Shown: positions 25,417 to 34,428 of the stretch, one piece after another
Numbering within the stretch: position 1 is the first letter of the stretch
Layout of the letters: each line of letters starts with the position of its first letter
Origin: Microbacterium pullorum
GTDB taxonomy: Bacteria; Actinomycetota; Actinomycetes; Actinomycetales; Microbacteriaceae
Length of the DNA: 64,000 nt
Direction of reading: 5' to 3'
Assembly (NCBI RefSeq): GCF_014836535.1
Contig: NZ_JACSQP010000003.1
Location: 78,483-142,482, forward strand
The notes under the pieces: generated by a model
The model's database searches: none
What the model saw: the letters and a program-made list of their open reading frames with translations, nothing else
What the model was told of the DNA's origin: nothing
Position numbers and translations under genes: made by a program

Positions 25417-26232
25417 GTGACCTCATCCCTGCCCCGCGTCTCGATCATCGTCCCCGCCCGCAATGAGGCGCGGAACCTCGAGATCGTCCTCCCCCTGCTT
25501 CCCGACGTCCACGAGATCATCGTCGTCGACGGCCACTCCGTCGACGGCACGGCCGAGGTGGCCCGCCGGGTGCGCCCGGGCGTGGAGGTCATCACCCAGA
25601 CCCGCAAGGGCAAGGGCAACGCCCTCGTCTGCGGGTTCGAGCACGCCACGGGCGACATCATCGTCATGTTCGACGCCGACGGGTCGGCCGACCCCGACGA
25701 GATCCCGCGCTTCGTCGAGGCGCTCGTGCAGGGCGCCGATGTGAGCAAGGGCAGCCGATACATGCTCGGCGGCGCGAGCGAGGACCTCACCTTCCACCGC
25801 AACCTCGGCAACCGCGGGCTGAACCTGCTGACCAACATCCTCCTCGGCACCCGCCACTCCGACCTCTGCTACGGCTACAACGCGTTCTGGCGTCGCATCC
25901 TCCCCTCCCTGGAGCTGCCGGCCGCCGACATCCCCGGCGCCGAGGGCCAGATGGTGTGGGGCGACGGGTTCGAGATCGAGACGTTGCTGACCTGCCGCAT
26001 GGCCGAGAACCGGCTTCACGTCGTCGAGGTGCCGAGCGTGGAGCTGCCGCGCATCCACGGTGAGAGCAACCTCAACGCCATCACCGACGGCCTGCGGGTG
26101 CTGCGCACCGTGCTGGACGAGCGCACCAAGCGCTGGGGCCGACGTCGTCGCAGCACAGGCGTCACCACCACCCCCGTCACCGTCGCCGCGTCGATGCCCG
26201 CCGCGGAGCGCGCGGAGTCGATCGGCCGGTGA
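25417..26232 (+). CDS. GT2 glycosyltransferase, polyprenyl-phosphate (DPM1-like) type
   Basis: 271 residues. The GT-A fold opens with VSIIVPARNEARNLEIVLPLLP and has the metal-binding DxD in MFDADGSADPDE. The KGKGNAL and GSRYMLGG blocks are typical of enzymes that transfer sugar to polyprenyl phosphate. There is no membrane anchor; the C-terminus is a hydrophilic Thr/Ala tail. As first gene of the polysaccharide operon it may make the lipid-linked first sugar, since no classical membrane priming enzyme is present. The GTG start has no strong ribosome-binding site. Its stop overlaps the next start. Confidence 0.85.
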   Translation: MTSSLPRVSIIVPARNEARNLEIVLPLLPDVHEIIVVDGHSVDGTAEVARRVRPGVEVITQTRKGKGNALVCGFEHATGDIIVMFDADGSADPDEIPRFVEALVQGADVSKGSRYMLGGASEDLTFHRNLGNRGLNLLTNILLGTRHSDLCYGYNAFWRRILPSLELPAADIPGAEGQMVWGDGFEIETLLTCRMAENRLHVVEVPSVELPRIHGESNLNAITDGLRVLRTVLDERTKRWGRRRRSTGVTTTPVTVAASMPAAERAESIGR

Positions 26233-27176
26233 TGTCGGTCAGTGTCGTCATCTGCGCGTACACACTGGACCGCTGGGACCAGCTCGTGCTGGCCATGGCT
26301 TCGGTGGCGGCACAGGGCAGCGCAGACGAGACGCTCCTCGTCATCGATCACAACGACGAGCTGCTCGCCCGCGCCCGCGCCCGGTGGCCCGAAGCCCGTG
26401 TGATGGCCAACGACGGGTCGCGCGGCCTGTCCTCCGCCCGCAACACCGCGCTGCGGGTGGCGGTGGGTGAGATCGTCGCCTTCCTCGACGACGACGCCAC
26501 CGCCGATCCCGGCTGGCTCGACACGCTCGTCGCCGGCTTCACGACCGATTCGGTCGTCGCCGTCGGCGGCAGCGCCGTGCCGATCTGGCCCAGCGCTGCA
26601 CCGCCGGTGCTCCCCGCAGAACTGCTGTGGATCGTCGGATGCAGCTACCGGGGCCTTCCTACGCAGCCCGGACCGGTCCGCAACGTCATGGGGTGCTCGA
26701 TGGCCTTCCGCCGCGAACCGCTCCTGGCGATCGGCGGCTTCAACGCCGACACCGGCCGCGTGGGGAAGCTCCCGATCGGCTGCGAGGAGACCGAGGCGTG
26801 CATCAAGCTGCGCCAGGCCGACCCGGCCAGCGTGGTGCGCTACGAACCGACGGCGAGTGTGCGCCACCATGTGAGCGCCGATCGCGTGCGCCTGGCATAC
26901 GTCGCACACCGCAGCTGGTGCGAGGGACTGTCCAAGGCGGGCATCGCGCGCACCCTCGGCCGCACCGACGCCCTCTCGGCGGAGTCGGCCTATGCGACAC
27001 GGGTGCTGCCGGCTGCGGTGTGGCGGGAGCTGCGCCGCGGTCCCCGAGGGCTTCCTGCAGCCACCGCCATCGTGCTCTCCCTCGGCCTCGCCGGGGCGGG
27101 GTATGTCCGTGGCCGGATGGCGCGCGTGCGCCCCGGCGCCCCGCGCGCCTCGCTGACGGAGAAGGCCCCGGCATGA
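26232..27176 (+). CDS. GT2 glycosyltransferase
   Basis: 314 residues. The GT2 core begins SVSVVICAYTLDRWDQL. DxD-type motif is FLDDDATADPGW; an RNVMGCSMAFRR stretch and a downstream GCEETEACIKLRQ follow, the ExD-like acceptor-site region of processive-free GT2 enzymes. One C-terminal hydrophobic segment (about residues 277-297) may dock it to the membrane. The ATG at 26232 overlaps the previous stop (TGATG); an in-frame GTG at 26229 is an alternative. Sugar specificity cannot be read. Confidence 0.83.
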   Translation: MSVSVVICAYTLDRWDQLVLAMASVAAQGSADETLLVIDHNDELLARARARWPEARVMANDGSRGLSSARNTALRVAVGEIVAFLDDDATADPGWLDTLVAGFTTDSVVAVGGSAVPIWPSAAPPVLPAELLWIVGCSYRGLPTQPGPVRNVMGCSMAFRREPLLAIGGFNADTGRVGKLPIGCEETEACIKLRQADPASVVRYEPTASVRHHVSADRVRLAYVAHRSWCEGLSKAGIARTLGRTDALSAESAYATRVLPAAVWRELRRGPRGLPAATAIVLSLGLAGAGYVRGRMARVRPGAPRASLTEKAPA

Positions 27177-28504
27177 CCTCGGCTTCCCGCACGCTTCCCG
27201 TCGCCCCCGAGACGAGCGTCGATGTGGGGCAGCGCATCACGCGCGACTCGCTGTGGCTCACCTCGGGGTACGCCGTGACGTCGGTGTCGGGGTTCGTCTT
27301 CTGGATGCTCGCGGCGGTGTGGATCCCGCAGACCCAGCTGGGTCTGGAGGCATCGGCGCTGTCGATCATCATGGCCGCCGCCGCACTGGCATCCAACGGA
27401 CCCGGCAGCGCTTTGGTGGTCATGCTTCCGTTGGGCGGCCCCGCCGCGTGGTCGGTGCTGCGTCGCGCGTACGCCGCCACCGCGGTCATCGCCGCCGTGT
27501 GCGGCGTGGGCGCAGGGGTGCTCGTCGCCGTCGTGCTCGTCCCTGCGCTGCCGTTCGCGGTGAGCGTGCTCGCGGTGGCGGCGTGCACGGTCGTGTGGGC
27601 CCTGTTCAACGTGCAGACGCAGGCTCTCGCCGGTGCCGCCGACGCGCGCGGCACCCTGCTCGTCAACGGCGCCGCGAACCTCGTCAAGCTCGCCCTGCTC
27701 GCGGTGTTCGCCTTCGGTGCCGCGTGGATGCCGCATCCCCTCGTGACCGCGACGATCATCCCGGCCGCCGCAGCCGTCGCCGTCGGCGCCTTCGCGCTCG
27801 TGCCGCGGGCGCTGCGCCGCGAGCAGGCTCGACGCCCCAGCACCCGCACCTGGGATGCCGCAACCGCGCGCGCCTTCGGGCTGTTCACGGCCCAGAACGC
27901 CGTGGCGGTGGGCGTCGTCATGTGCGCGGGGCTCTCCCTGTCGTTCGTCGTGACGGCGCTGTCCTCCCCCGCCGAGGGCGCCGTGTTCGCCATCGCCTAT
28001 CAGTTCAGCGTGGCGCTGGACCTCGTCGGCGTGGCCGTCGCGACCGCCCTGGCCAAGAGCGCGGCCGCGGACTTCGCCCCCAGCGCGGGGCTCGCGCGGT
28101 CGTACATGCTCAAGGTGCTGCTGGTGGTGGGGGTCCTCGGCGTCGCCGTGACCGTCGCCACGCCGGTGCTCTTCCTCATCGCAGGACGGGACTATTCACC
28201 GCTGTACGGCATGGCCGTCGTCGGCGCCCTGGCGCTGGCGAGCATCATCCGTCCCGGGTTCGACATCTGGTCCGCGCTCTCCCGCGCGCGGCACCGGGTG
28301 CGCCCGGTCCTCTGGAGCAACCTGCTCTACGTTTCCATCCTGTTCGGCGTCGTGCTGTTGCTGGTCCCCACGCTCGGGGCTCTCGGAGCCGCACTCGCCA
28401 TGGTCTGCGGCGTCACGGCACTCGCTGCCGTGGGCGCCGTCGGACTCCGCCGCGTACGCGACCTCCCCGCACGCGCCTCCGACCCGAAAGCTGTTGCCGC
28501 ATGA
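27173..28504 (+). CDS. Polysaccharide flippase-like membrane protein
   Basis: 443 residues with about 12 hydrophobic spans and a short N-terminal cytoplasmic segment (QRITRDSLWLTSGYAV), the layout of MOP-superfamily (Wzx/MATE-like) exporters. The repeated small-residue helices and the PEGAVFAIAYQF / RPGFDIWSALSRARHR stretches support a lipid-linked oligosaccharide flippase. The ATG overlaps the previous stop (ATGA). A second flippase is encoded at 31877-33448; the two share little obvious sequence. Confidence 0.75.
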   Translation: MTSASRTLPVAPETSVDVGQRITRDSLWLTSGYAVTSVSGFVFWMLAAVWIPQTQLGLEASALSIIMAAAALASNGPGSALVVMLPLGGPAAWSVLRRAYAATAVIAAVCGVGAGVLVAVVLVPALPFAVSVLAVAACTVVWALFNVQTQALAGAADARGTLLVNGAANLVKLALLAVFAFGAAWMPHPLVTATIIPAAAAVAVGAFALVPRALRREQARRPSTRTWDAATARAFGLFTAQNAVAVGVVMCAGLSLSFVVTALSSPAEGAVFAIAYQFSVALDLVGVAVATALAKSAAADFAPSAGLARSYMLKVLLVVGVLGVAVTVATPVLFLIAGRDYSPLYGMAVVGALALASIIRPGFDIWSALSRARHRVRPVLWSNLLYVSILFGVVLLLVPTLGALGAALAMVCGVTALAAVGAVGLRRVRDLPARASDPKAVAA

Positions 28505-30105
28505 CGACACTGACCTTGACTCCCGCGATGCCGTTGCACGGCGACGTGGATCGACCGGACGCGATCTGGGTGGGCCTGGTCGAGGCGACCGACCTCGCCG
28601 AGCCCGTCGACACGATCACCGTCGATGAGGGCGAGCTGTTCGATCGCGCCCGGCTGCTGGTGCGTGAGCGCGGTGCCGTGCGCGGCTACGTGACCCTTGC
28701 GCTGACCGACGGCCGGCTCGACGCCGCCGCGCTGCGTTCCGCGGTGGCGGCCCTGCCCGTCGTGCCCCCCGCCGCGCGCCCGGCGCCGCTCCCCATGACC
28801 GTCGTCGTGTGCACGCGGGACCGCGCCGCGCTGCTGCGGGACGCGCTGGCGGCCATCCGCGCCATCGACTACCCCGCGTACGAGGTCGTGGTGGTCGACA
28901 ACGCCCCCGCCACCACCGAGACCCGCGACCTGCTCGCGGCGGAGTTCCCCGACTTCCGCTACGTCCGTGAGGATGCCGCGGGGCTCTCGCATGCCCGCAA
29001 CGCCGGCCTTCACGCCGCCGCCGGGCAGATCGTCGCGTTCACCGACGACGACGTGGCCGTGGACCCGCAGTGGCTGTGGGCGATCGCAGCGGGCTTCTCG
29101 CGCGGCGACGATGTCGGCTGCGTCAGCGGCGTCGTCCCCACCGGCGAACTGCGCAACGACGTGCAGGCTTACTTCGATGCCCGCGTCAGCTGGTCCAAGC
29201 TCACCACCGCGCGCGTCTTCCGGCTGAGCGAACCGCCCGCCGACCTGCCGATGTTCCCGTTCTGCGTCGGCGAGTTCGGTACGGGGGCGAACTTCGCGGT
29301 GCGCCGCGACGGCATGCGCGCCCTCGGCGGATTCGACACCGCGCTCGGCGTCGGCACGCGCACCAAGGGCGGCGAGGACCTCGACATGTTCCTGCGGCTG
29401 CTCTACGACGATCAGGCGATCCTCGTCGAGCCCGCAGCACTGGTGTGGCACCGCCACCGCGCCGACCTCGACGCCCTCACGGCGCAGGCGATCGGCTACG
29501 GTCGCGGGTTCGGCGCGTGGGCGACCACCGTGGTGCTCGACCCGCGCATGCTGGGTGCCGCCCTGGCCCGCGCACCCCGCGCGGTCGTTCGGCTGCTGAA
29601 CAAGCCGATGTCGACGGTGGACGACACCGCCACCTCGTCGGCCCTCTCCGCGGAGTCCAGGCGCGTGGGGCGACGGGAGCTCGCGAGCATCGCCGGCGGA
29701 CCTGCGGCCTACTTCGCCGAACGACGCGCTCAGCGTGAAGCGGGAACGCTCGCCGGGCCGGCCTCGCGCGGACCCGCGATGGAACGGCGCTGCTGGGCAT
29801 CGCTGGCAGGCGTCGGCGGCGTGATCGGCCTGCTCGGTCTGCTGCCCCTGCCACCTGCCCTCTCCCTGCTCTTGGTCGGGCTGTTCATCCTGATCGGGCC
29901 GGGAGCGCTGGTGCGGGCGTGGGTGGTGCTGCCGCCGAACTTCGCCCCCATCGTCATCCCCGCCATCGGACTGTCCGCGCTGCTGCTGCTGACGACGGGC
30001 ATCGTCTACGCGCAGTGGTGGAACCCCCTGCTCTGGCTGCTCGCACTGGCCGCAGCCACATGCGTCGGCGCCGTCGTCTCGTTCGCCGCGAGGAGGACCG
30101 CATGA
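28501..30105 (+). CDS. GT2 glycosyltransferase with C-terminal membrane domain
   Basis: 534 residues in three parts. Residues 1-95 are an N-terminal domain of unknown fold. A GT2 core (about 98-370) has MTVVVCTRDRAALLRDAL, FTDDDVAVDPQW (DxD) and GGEDLDMFLRL. The last 100 residues hold about four membrane spans. It probably adds a sugar to the lipid-linked repeat unit at the inner membrane face. The start overlaps the flippase stop (ATGA) and its own stop overlaps the next ATG. Confidence 0.83.
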   Translation: MTTLTLTPAMPLHGDVDRPDAIWVGLVEATDLAEPVDTITVDEGELFDRARLLVRERGAVRGYVTLALTDGRLDAAALRSAVAALPVVPPAARPAPLPMTVVVCTRDRAALLRDALAAIRAIDYPAYEVVVVDNAPATTETRDLLAAEFPDFRYVREDAAGLSHARNAGLHAAAGQIVAFTDDDVAVDPQWLWAIAAGFSRGDDVGCVSGVVPTGELRNDVQAYFDARVSWSKLTTARVFRLSEPPADLPMFPFCVGEFGTGANFAVRRDGMRALGGFDTALGVGTRTKGGEDLDMFLRLLYDDQAILVEPAALVWHRHRADLDALTAQAIGYGRGFGAWATTVVLDPRMLGAALARAPRAVVRLLNKPMSTVDDTATSSALSAESRRVGRRELASIAGGPAAYFAERRAQREAGTLAGPASRGPAMERRCWASLAGVGGVIGLLGLLPLPPALSLLLVGLFILIGPGALVRAWVVLPPNFAPIVIPAIGLSALLLLTTGIVYAQWWNPLLWLLALAAATCVGAVVSFAARRTA

Positions 30106-31874
30106 CCGTCACCGCACCCCGCACCGCAGTCTCCCCGGCCCGCCCCGCGACGACCCGCACCGCCCGGCCCTGGCTGCTCCCCGCCGTCGCACTCGGCCTC
30201 GCCGTCGTCGCGTGGCTCGTCGCGGTGCCGTCGCTGCGCGACGCTCCCTGGCATCTGTTCGGACTCCTCGCCGCCGCGAGCCCACTGTTCCCCGTGTCGA
30301 TCGCGGTCGCGGTCATCGCCTTCTGCCTCGCGATCGCGCTGCGGGCGACCCGCACCGCCGGGGTGGCGCTGGTGGCGACCATCCTGATGACGCGTCTTCC
30401 CACCGCGATCTCCACCGACGCGCCGCTGTACTCGTGGACGTACAAGCACTTCGGTCCCATCGACTACATCCAGCGCTTCGGCTCGGTCGATGTGGACGCG
30501 GACATCTACCACAACTGGCCCGGCGCCTTCTCGTTCATCGCGTGGCTGAACACCGTCACCGGCTCCGAGACGATCGACATCGCCCAGTGGTTCGCGGTCG
30601 GCTCGCAGCTGGCCGTGGCCGCCGCCATCTTCTTCCTGGCGCGCACCTACGGCATGAACCCCGCCACCGCGCTCGTCGCCGCCTTCGGCGCGCACGCGGT
30701 GAACTGGGTGGCCCAGGACTACTTCTCCCCGCAGGCCATCGGGTTCGCGCTGGCCATCGTGGTCGTCGCGCTCATCCTGGCGTCGGTGAAGGTGAAGGCG
30801 GCGGCGTGGGTGGCGGTGCCGATCTACGCGGCGATCGTCGTCACCCATCAGCTCACGCCGTACTGGCTGCTCGCGGCGGTGCTCCTGCTCACGCTGATCG
30901 GACGCGTGCGGCCCCGATACATCGTGGTCGTGTTCGCCGTGATCGCGATCGGCTACATGCTCCTGCACATGAACGTGCTCAGCCAGTTCGGCAGACTGCT
31001 GAACTTCGACTTCCTGAGCAACATCCTCACGCCCTCGGCGCGCAACGAGACTCTCGGAAACCCCAGCATCGGGCAGATCGCGAACTCCTGGGCCGCCCGC
31101 GGCGTGACGCTGCTGGTCTGGGTGTCCGCGGGCCTGGTCACGGTCATGCGGCTCCTGCGCCGCCGCGACCAGTGGCGCGAGACCCTCGTGCCCGCCATCG
31201 TGGCGTTCTCGCCCGCACTGATCCTGGTCGGCCAGGGCTACGGCGGCGAGGCGATGTTCCGGGTGTTCCTGTACTCCATCCCCGGCTGCCTGCTGATCCT
31301 CGCCCCCGGCCTCACCCGCCTGCTGCGCGGCGAACTCGTCACGGCGCGCCGCGCGGGCCAGGCGGGTGTGACGGGCCTGATCGCGATCACCTCACTCACC
31401 TCCATGCAGGCCTACTACGGCAGCTGGTTCGCGAACCTGGTGACGCCCGAGTCGGTGCGTCTGACCACCGAGGTGCTGCGCAACGAAGACCCCGCCACGC
31501 TCACGATCGGTGTGGCCCCCGGCGCTCCGGGACGCCTCGTCGCGGAGTACGTCGACTTCGTGGCCGCCGACGAGCTGTTCGACTCCGGCATCGACATGTG
31601 GCTGACCTCGTGGCCGGGCTGGGAGACCGAGCAGTTCGCCGACCCGCGGCGCGTGACGCGCCTCACCGACAGCCTCGTGTGGGAGCGACGCCCCGCGCTG
31701 GTGGTCATCACCCAGCAGATGCGGGACTACAGCACCTACTACGGCACCCTCCCCGAGGGCGCGCTCGAGCGTTTCGAGGGCATCCTCCAGGATGACTCCC
31801 GTTGGGAACTCGTGCACGAATCCGACGAGACGCTGGTCTACCGCCTCGACCTCGGCGCGACGAGGCTGGGCTGA
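30102..31874 (+). CDS. Multi-spanning GT-C / Wzy-like membrane protein
   Basis: 590 residues: about 11 membrane spans (residues 25-475), then an extracytoplasmic C-terminal domain of roughly 120 residues with no membrane segment. The periplasmic loop after the early spans contains STDAPLYSWTYKHFGPIDY and DIYHNWPGAFSF. Acidic residues there resemble the first-loop catalytic sites of GT-C enzymes. In this cluster it is the best candidate for the polymerase or a lipid-linked glycosyltransferase. The family is not certain. It is coupled to the preceding gene by ATGA. Confidence 0.6.
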   Translation: MTVTAPRTAVSPARPATTRTARPWLLPAVALGLAVVAWLVAVPSLRDAPWHLFGLLAAASPLFPVSIAVAVIAFCLAIALRATRTAGVALVATILMTRLPTAISTDAPLYSWTYKHFGPIDYIQRFGSVDVDADIYHNWPGAFSFIAWLNTVTGSETIDIAQWFAVGSQLAVAAAIFFLARTYGMNPATALVAAFGAHAVNWVAQDYFSPQAIGFALAIVVVALILASVKVKAAAWVAVPIYAAIVVTHQLTPYWLLAAVLLLTLIGRVRPRYIVVVFAVIAIGYMLLHMNVLSQFGRLLNFDFLSNILTPSARNETLGNPSIGQIANSWAARGVTLLVWVSAGLVTVMRLLRRRDQWRETLVPAIVAFSPALILVGQGYGGEAMFRVFLYSIPGCLLILAPGLTRLLRGELVTARRAGQAGVTGLIAITSLTSMQAYYGSWFANLVTPESVRLTTEVLRNEDPATLTIGVAPGAPGRLVAEYVDFVAADELFDSGIDMWLTSWPGWETEQFADPRRVTRLTDSLVWERRPALVVITQQMRDYSTYYGTLPEGALERFEGILQDDSRWELVHESDETLVYRLDLGATRLG

Positions 31875-31876
31875 GC

Positions 31877-33448
31877 GTGCCGGGTGTGACCGAGACACCG
31901 CCGCGGTCGCGCCGGGCGGCGAGCGGCGCGCAGGGCGGCATCACGGGTGCCGTGATCACGACGTACCTCGCGCGGATGTCGTCGATGATCGCGTACGTCG
32001 CGCTGCTGCCGCTCGTGCTCGGCACCTTCGGCGCGGAGTCGTACGGCCTCTACATGCTGACGGTCTCGCTCGGCGCGCTCTTCCAGCAGGACCTCGGCAT
32101 CGGCGACGCGACCACCCGGTTCATCGGGGTGGCCGCGCCGTCGGACGACGTCACGCGCATGCGGCGGGTCGCCTCGGCCAGCAACGTCTTCTACTTCGGC
32201 GCGGCGTTCGTCCTGGCATCGGCCACGGCCCTCGCGTTCGCGTTCACGGTGCCCAACGCCCACTTCAGCGAGAGCCTGCAGTCCGCTGCGTGGGCGCTGG
32301 CGATCCTCGGCGTCGGCAACGTGTTCCTACTGCTGGTGTTCTCGGCCAACCGCCAGATCCTCGCGGGCGTCGGACGCCTGACACTGGTGAACTACCTGCT
32401 GATCGGACTCGCCACCTTCCGCGTCGTGTTCACGGTGGTCGTGTGCTGGCTGCACCTGGGCATCGTCGCCGTCGCCGTCGTCGACGTACTCGGCATCCTG
32501 GGCTTCGGTATCGCCACCTACGTGCTGCGCCGCCGCCACGCGCCACGCATCACCGCCCGCGTCTCCGACTTCCGCTGGAGCGTGTTCCGGGAGCTGTTCC
32601 GCGTCTCCTCGCAGCTGATGGTGCTGGGCATCGCGGGCGTGGTGATCATGCAGGTGGGCGGCATCCTCACGGCGCTGCTGCTGCCGATCGCCTTCACCGC
32701 GGTGTATGCCGCGGGGCAGCGCATCTACCTGCTGGTCAAAGAGGTCACCGGCTCGCTCGCCGTGGCGCTCCTACCGACGGCATCGATGCGCCACGGGGGC
32801 GCGGCGGGTGCGCCCATCGGGCAGATGTATCTGCGCGGCACGGGACTGGCGAACATGCTGATGACGATCGTGCTCGTGCCGGTGGTCGTCTTCATGCCCC
32901 AGATCATGCGCCTCTGGCTCGGCGAAGCGGGCCCGGGCGCGGCGATCGTCGCGCAGATCCTCGTGCTGTCGATGTTCGCGAACAACAACCACCTGCTGGC
33001 GGTCCCCATCCTCACCGCGCAGGGATCGCTGCGCGGATTCGCGGTGCTGCACACGATCTGGGCCGTCACCGGCACCCTCCTCGCGCTCATGCTCGGGGGG
33101 ACCATGGGCCTGACCGGCATCGCGCTGGGGCTGGCCCTGCCGATCGTCGTGCTCGAGCCGTTCTACATCGCCATCGCTCTGCACCGCCTCGGCCTGACGC
33201 TGCGGGAGTTCGCGACGCGGTGCCTCGTGATGCCGTTCGCCACCGTGGCGCCGCTCGCCGCGCTCCTGTACGGCGCGAGCCTGCTGGATCCCCCGCTGCC
33301 GCTCGTGGCCGCCCTCATCGTGGGGTGGGCGGCGGCCGCGCTCACCGTCTACTACTTCTTCGCTTTCGACAAGGCCACACGCGCCGGGGTGAGGTCGGCT
33401 CTGACCGTCCGCTCCCGCGCCGGCCGCACCCTGGAGGACTCCCCGTGA
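31877..33448 (+). CDS. Polysaccharide flippase (MOP superfamily, Wzx-like)
   Basis: 523 residues with 12-14 spans. The N-terminus has ITTYLARMSSMIAYVALLPLVLGTFGAESYGLYML, the polysacc_synt signature in which glycan exporters begin. DLGIGDATTRFIG and a long array of paired helices follow. It is the clearer of the two flippases in the cluster. GTG 31877 starts two bases after the previous stop; a second GTG lies at 31886. Its end overlaps the next start (GTGA). Confidence 0.85.
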   Translation: MPGVTETPPRSRRAASGAQGGITGAVITTYLARMSSMIAYVALLPLVLGTFGAESYGLYMLTVSLGALFQQDLGIGDATTRFIGVAAPSDDVTRMRRVASASNVFYFGAAFVLASATALAFAFTVPNAHFSESLQSAAWALAILGVGNVFLLLVFSANRQILAGVGRLTLVNYLLIGLATFRVVFTVVVCWLHLGIVAVAVVDVLGILGFGIATYVLRRRHAPRITARVSDFRWSVFRELFRVSSQLMVLGIAGVVIMQVGGILTALLLPIAFTAVYAAGQRIYLLVKEVTGSLAVALLPTASMRHGGAAGAPIGQMYLRGTGLANMLMTIVLVPVVVFMPQIMRLWLGEAGPGAAIVAQILVLSMFANNNHLLAVPILTAQGSLRGFAVLHTIWAVTGTLLALMLGGTMGLTGIALGLALPIVVLEPFYIAIALHRLGLTLREFATRCLVMPFATVAPLAALLYGASLLDPPLPLVAALIVGWAAAALTVYYFFAFDKATRAGVRSALTVRSRAGRTLEDSP

Positions 33449-34425
33449 CCATGCCTGTAGAGAACACCCGCGGCCCCCGCCCGTCGGGAACGGACTTCAT
33501 CGACGAGATGCAACGGCGTTCGTTCGCGGCGCTGACGGCCCTGCACGAGGGCGTCGACTCCCTCGTGCTCACCGACTTCCCCGATTACGAGAACATCGGG
33601 GACTCGCTCATCGCCCTCGGCCAGGCGGAGTTCTGGCGCCGCGCCGGCATCCGCGTGGCATCCACCTACTCCTGGGGCACGATCTCCCCCGCGGTGTACG
33701 ACTCCCGCATTCCGGTGGCCATCCAGGGTGGCGGCAACTTCGGCGGGCTCTACCCGCAGCACAGCGAGCATCGCTACCGGCTGGCCGAACGGCTGCGAGC
33801 TGAGACGCTGCTCATCCAGGAGCCGCAGTCGGTGCATTTCGCCTCCGAGTCCAACCGCGCCCAGTTCGCCCGCCGCATGGCCCTGCGCCCCGGGCTGCGC
33901 CTGGCGGTGCGCGACACCGCATCGCTCGCGGCCGTCGGCGACCTCGTCGCCGAGGTGACCCTGGCGCCCGACAGCGTGCACATGCTCGGCCGGCTGGAGG
34001 CCGCGGCTCCCACCCGGCAGGCGGTCTATCTGCTCCGCCGCGACGACGAGAGCGCGCTGCCGGCGGGCATCGGCGGGCAGGCGGTCGACTGGCCGGCGAT
34101 GACCTTCGCCGACCGACTCGCGCGGCGCCTGCGCCGCACCTTCTTCGAAGGCGCCGTCACACGGCGCATGAACCGCACGACCGACCGGTGGTTCGCGGAT
34201 GCCGCGCAGCGTCTGGCCACCGGAGTCGCCCTGCTGTCCCCCGGCGAGACGATCGTCACCGATCGCCTGCATGCGATGCTCCTGGGTCTGCAGATGGGTC
34301 GACGTGTCATCGCGATCGACAACGCCAACGGCAAGCTCACCAGCTACGCGGGCACGTGGCTGGAAGACCTCGAGCTGCCGCTGAGCTTCGCGCCGGATCT
34401 GCCGGCAGCGACGGCGATGGTCTGA
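33445..34425 (+). CDS. Polysaccharide pyruvyl transferase family protein
   Basis: 326 residues of the CsaB/ExoV-type pyruvyl transferase family. Hallmarks are DFPDYENIGDSLIALGQAEF near the N-terminus, VAIQGGGNFGGLYP, LLIQEPQSV, the AVRDTAS block, and near the C-terminus TDRLHAMLLGLQMGRRVIAIDNANGK. It would place a pyruvate ketal from PEP on a sugar of the repeat unit, adding negative charge. The GTG at 33445 is preferred because GGAGG sits eight bases before it; an ATG lies at 33451. Confidence 0.9.
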   Translation: MTMPVENTRGPRPSGTDFIDEMQRRSFAALTALHEGVDSLVLTDFPDYENIGDSLIALGQAEFWRRAGIRVASTYSWGTISPAVYDSRIPVAIQGGGNFGGLYPQHSEHRYRLAERLRAETLLIQEPQSVHFASESNRAQFARRMALRPGLRLAVRDTASLAAVGDLVAEVTLAPDSVHMLGRLEAAAPTRQAVYLLRRDDESALPAGIGGQAVDWPAMTFADRLARRLRRTFFEGAVTRRMNRTTDRWFADAAQRLATGVALLSPGETIVTDRLHAMLLGLQMGRRVIAIDNANGKLTSYAGTWLEDLELPLSFAPDLPAATAMV

Positions 34426-34428
34426 GCC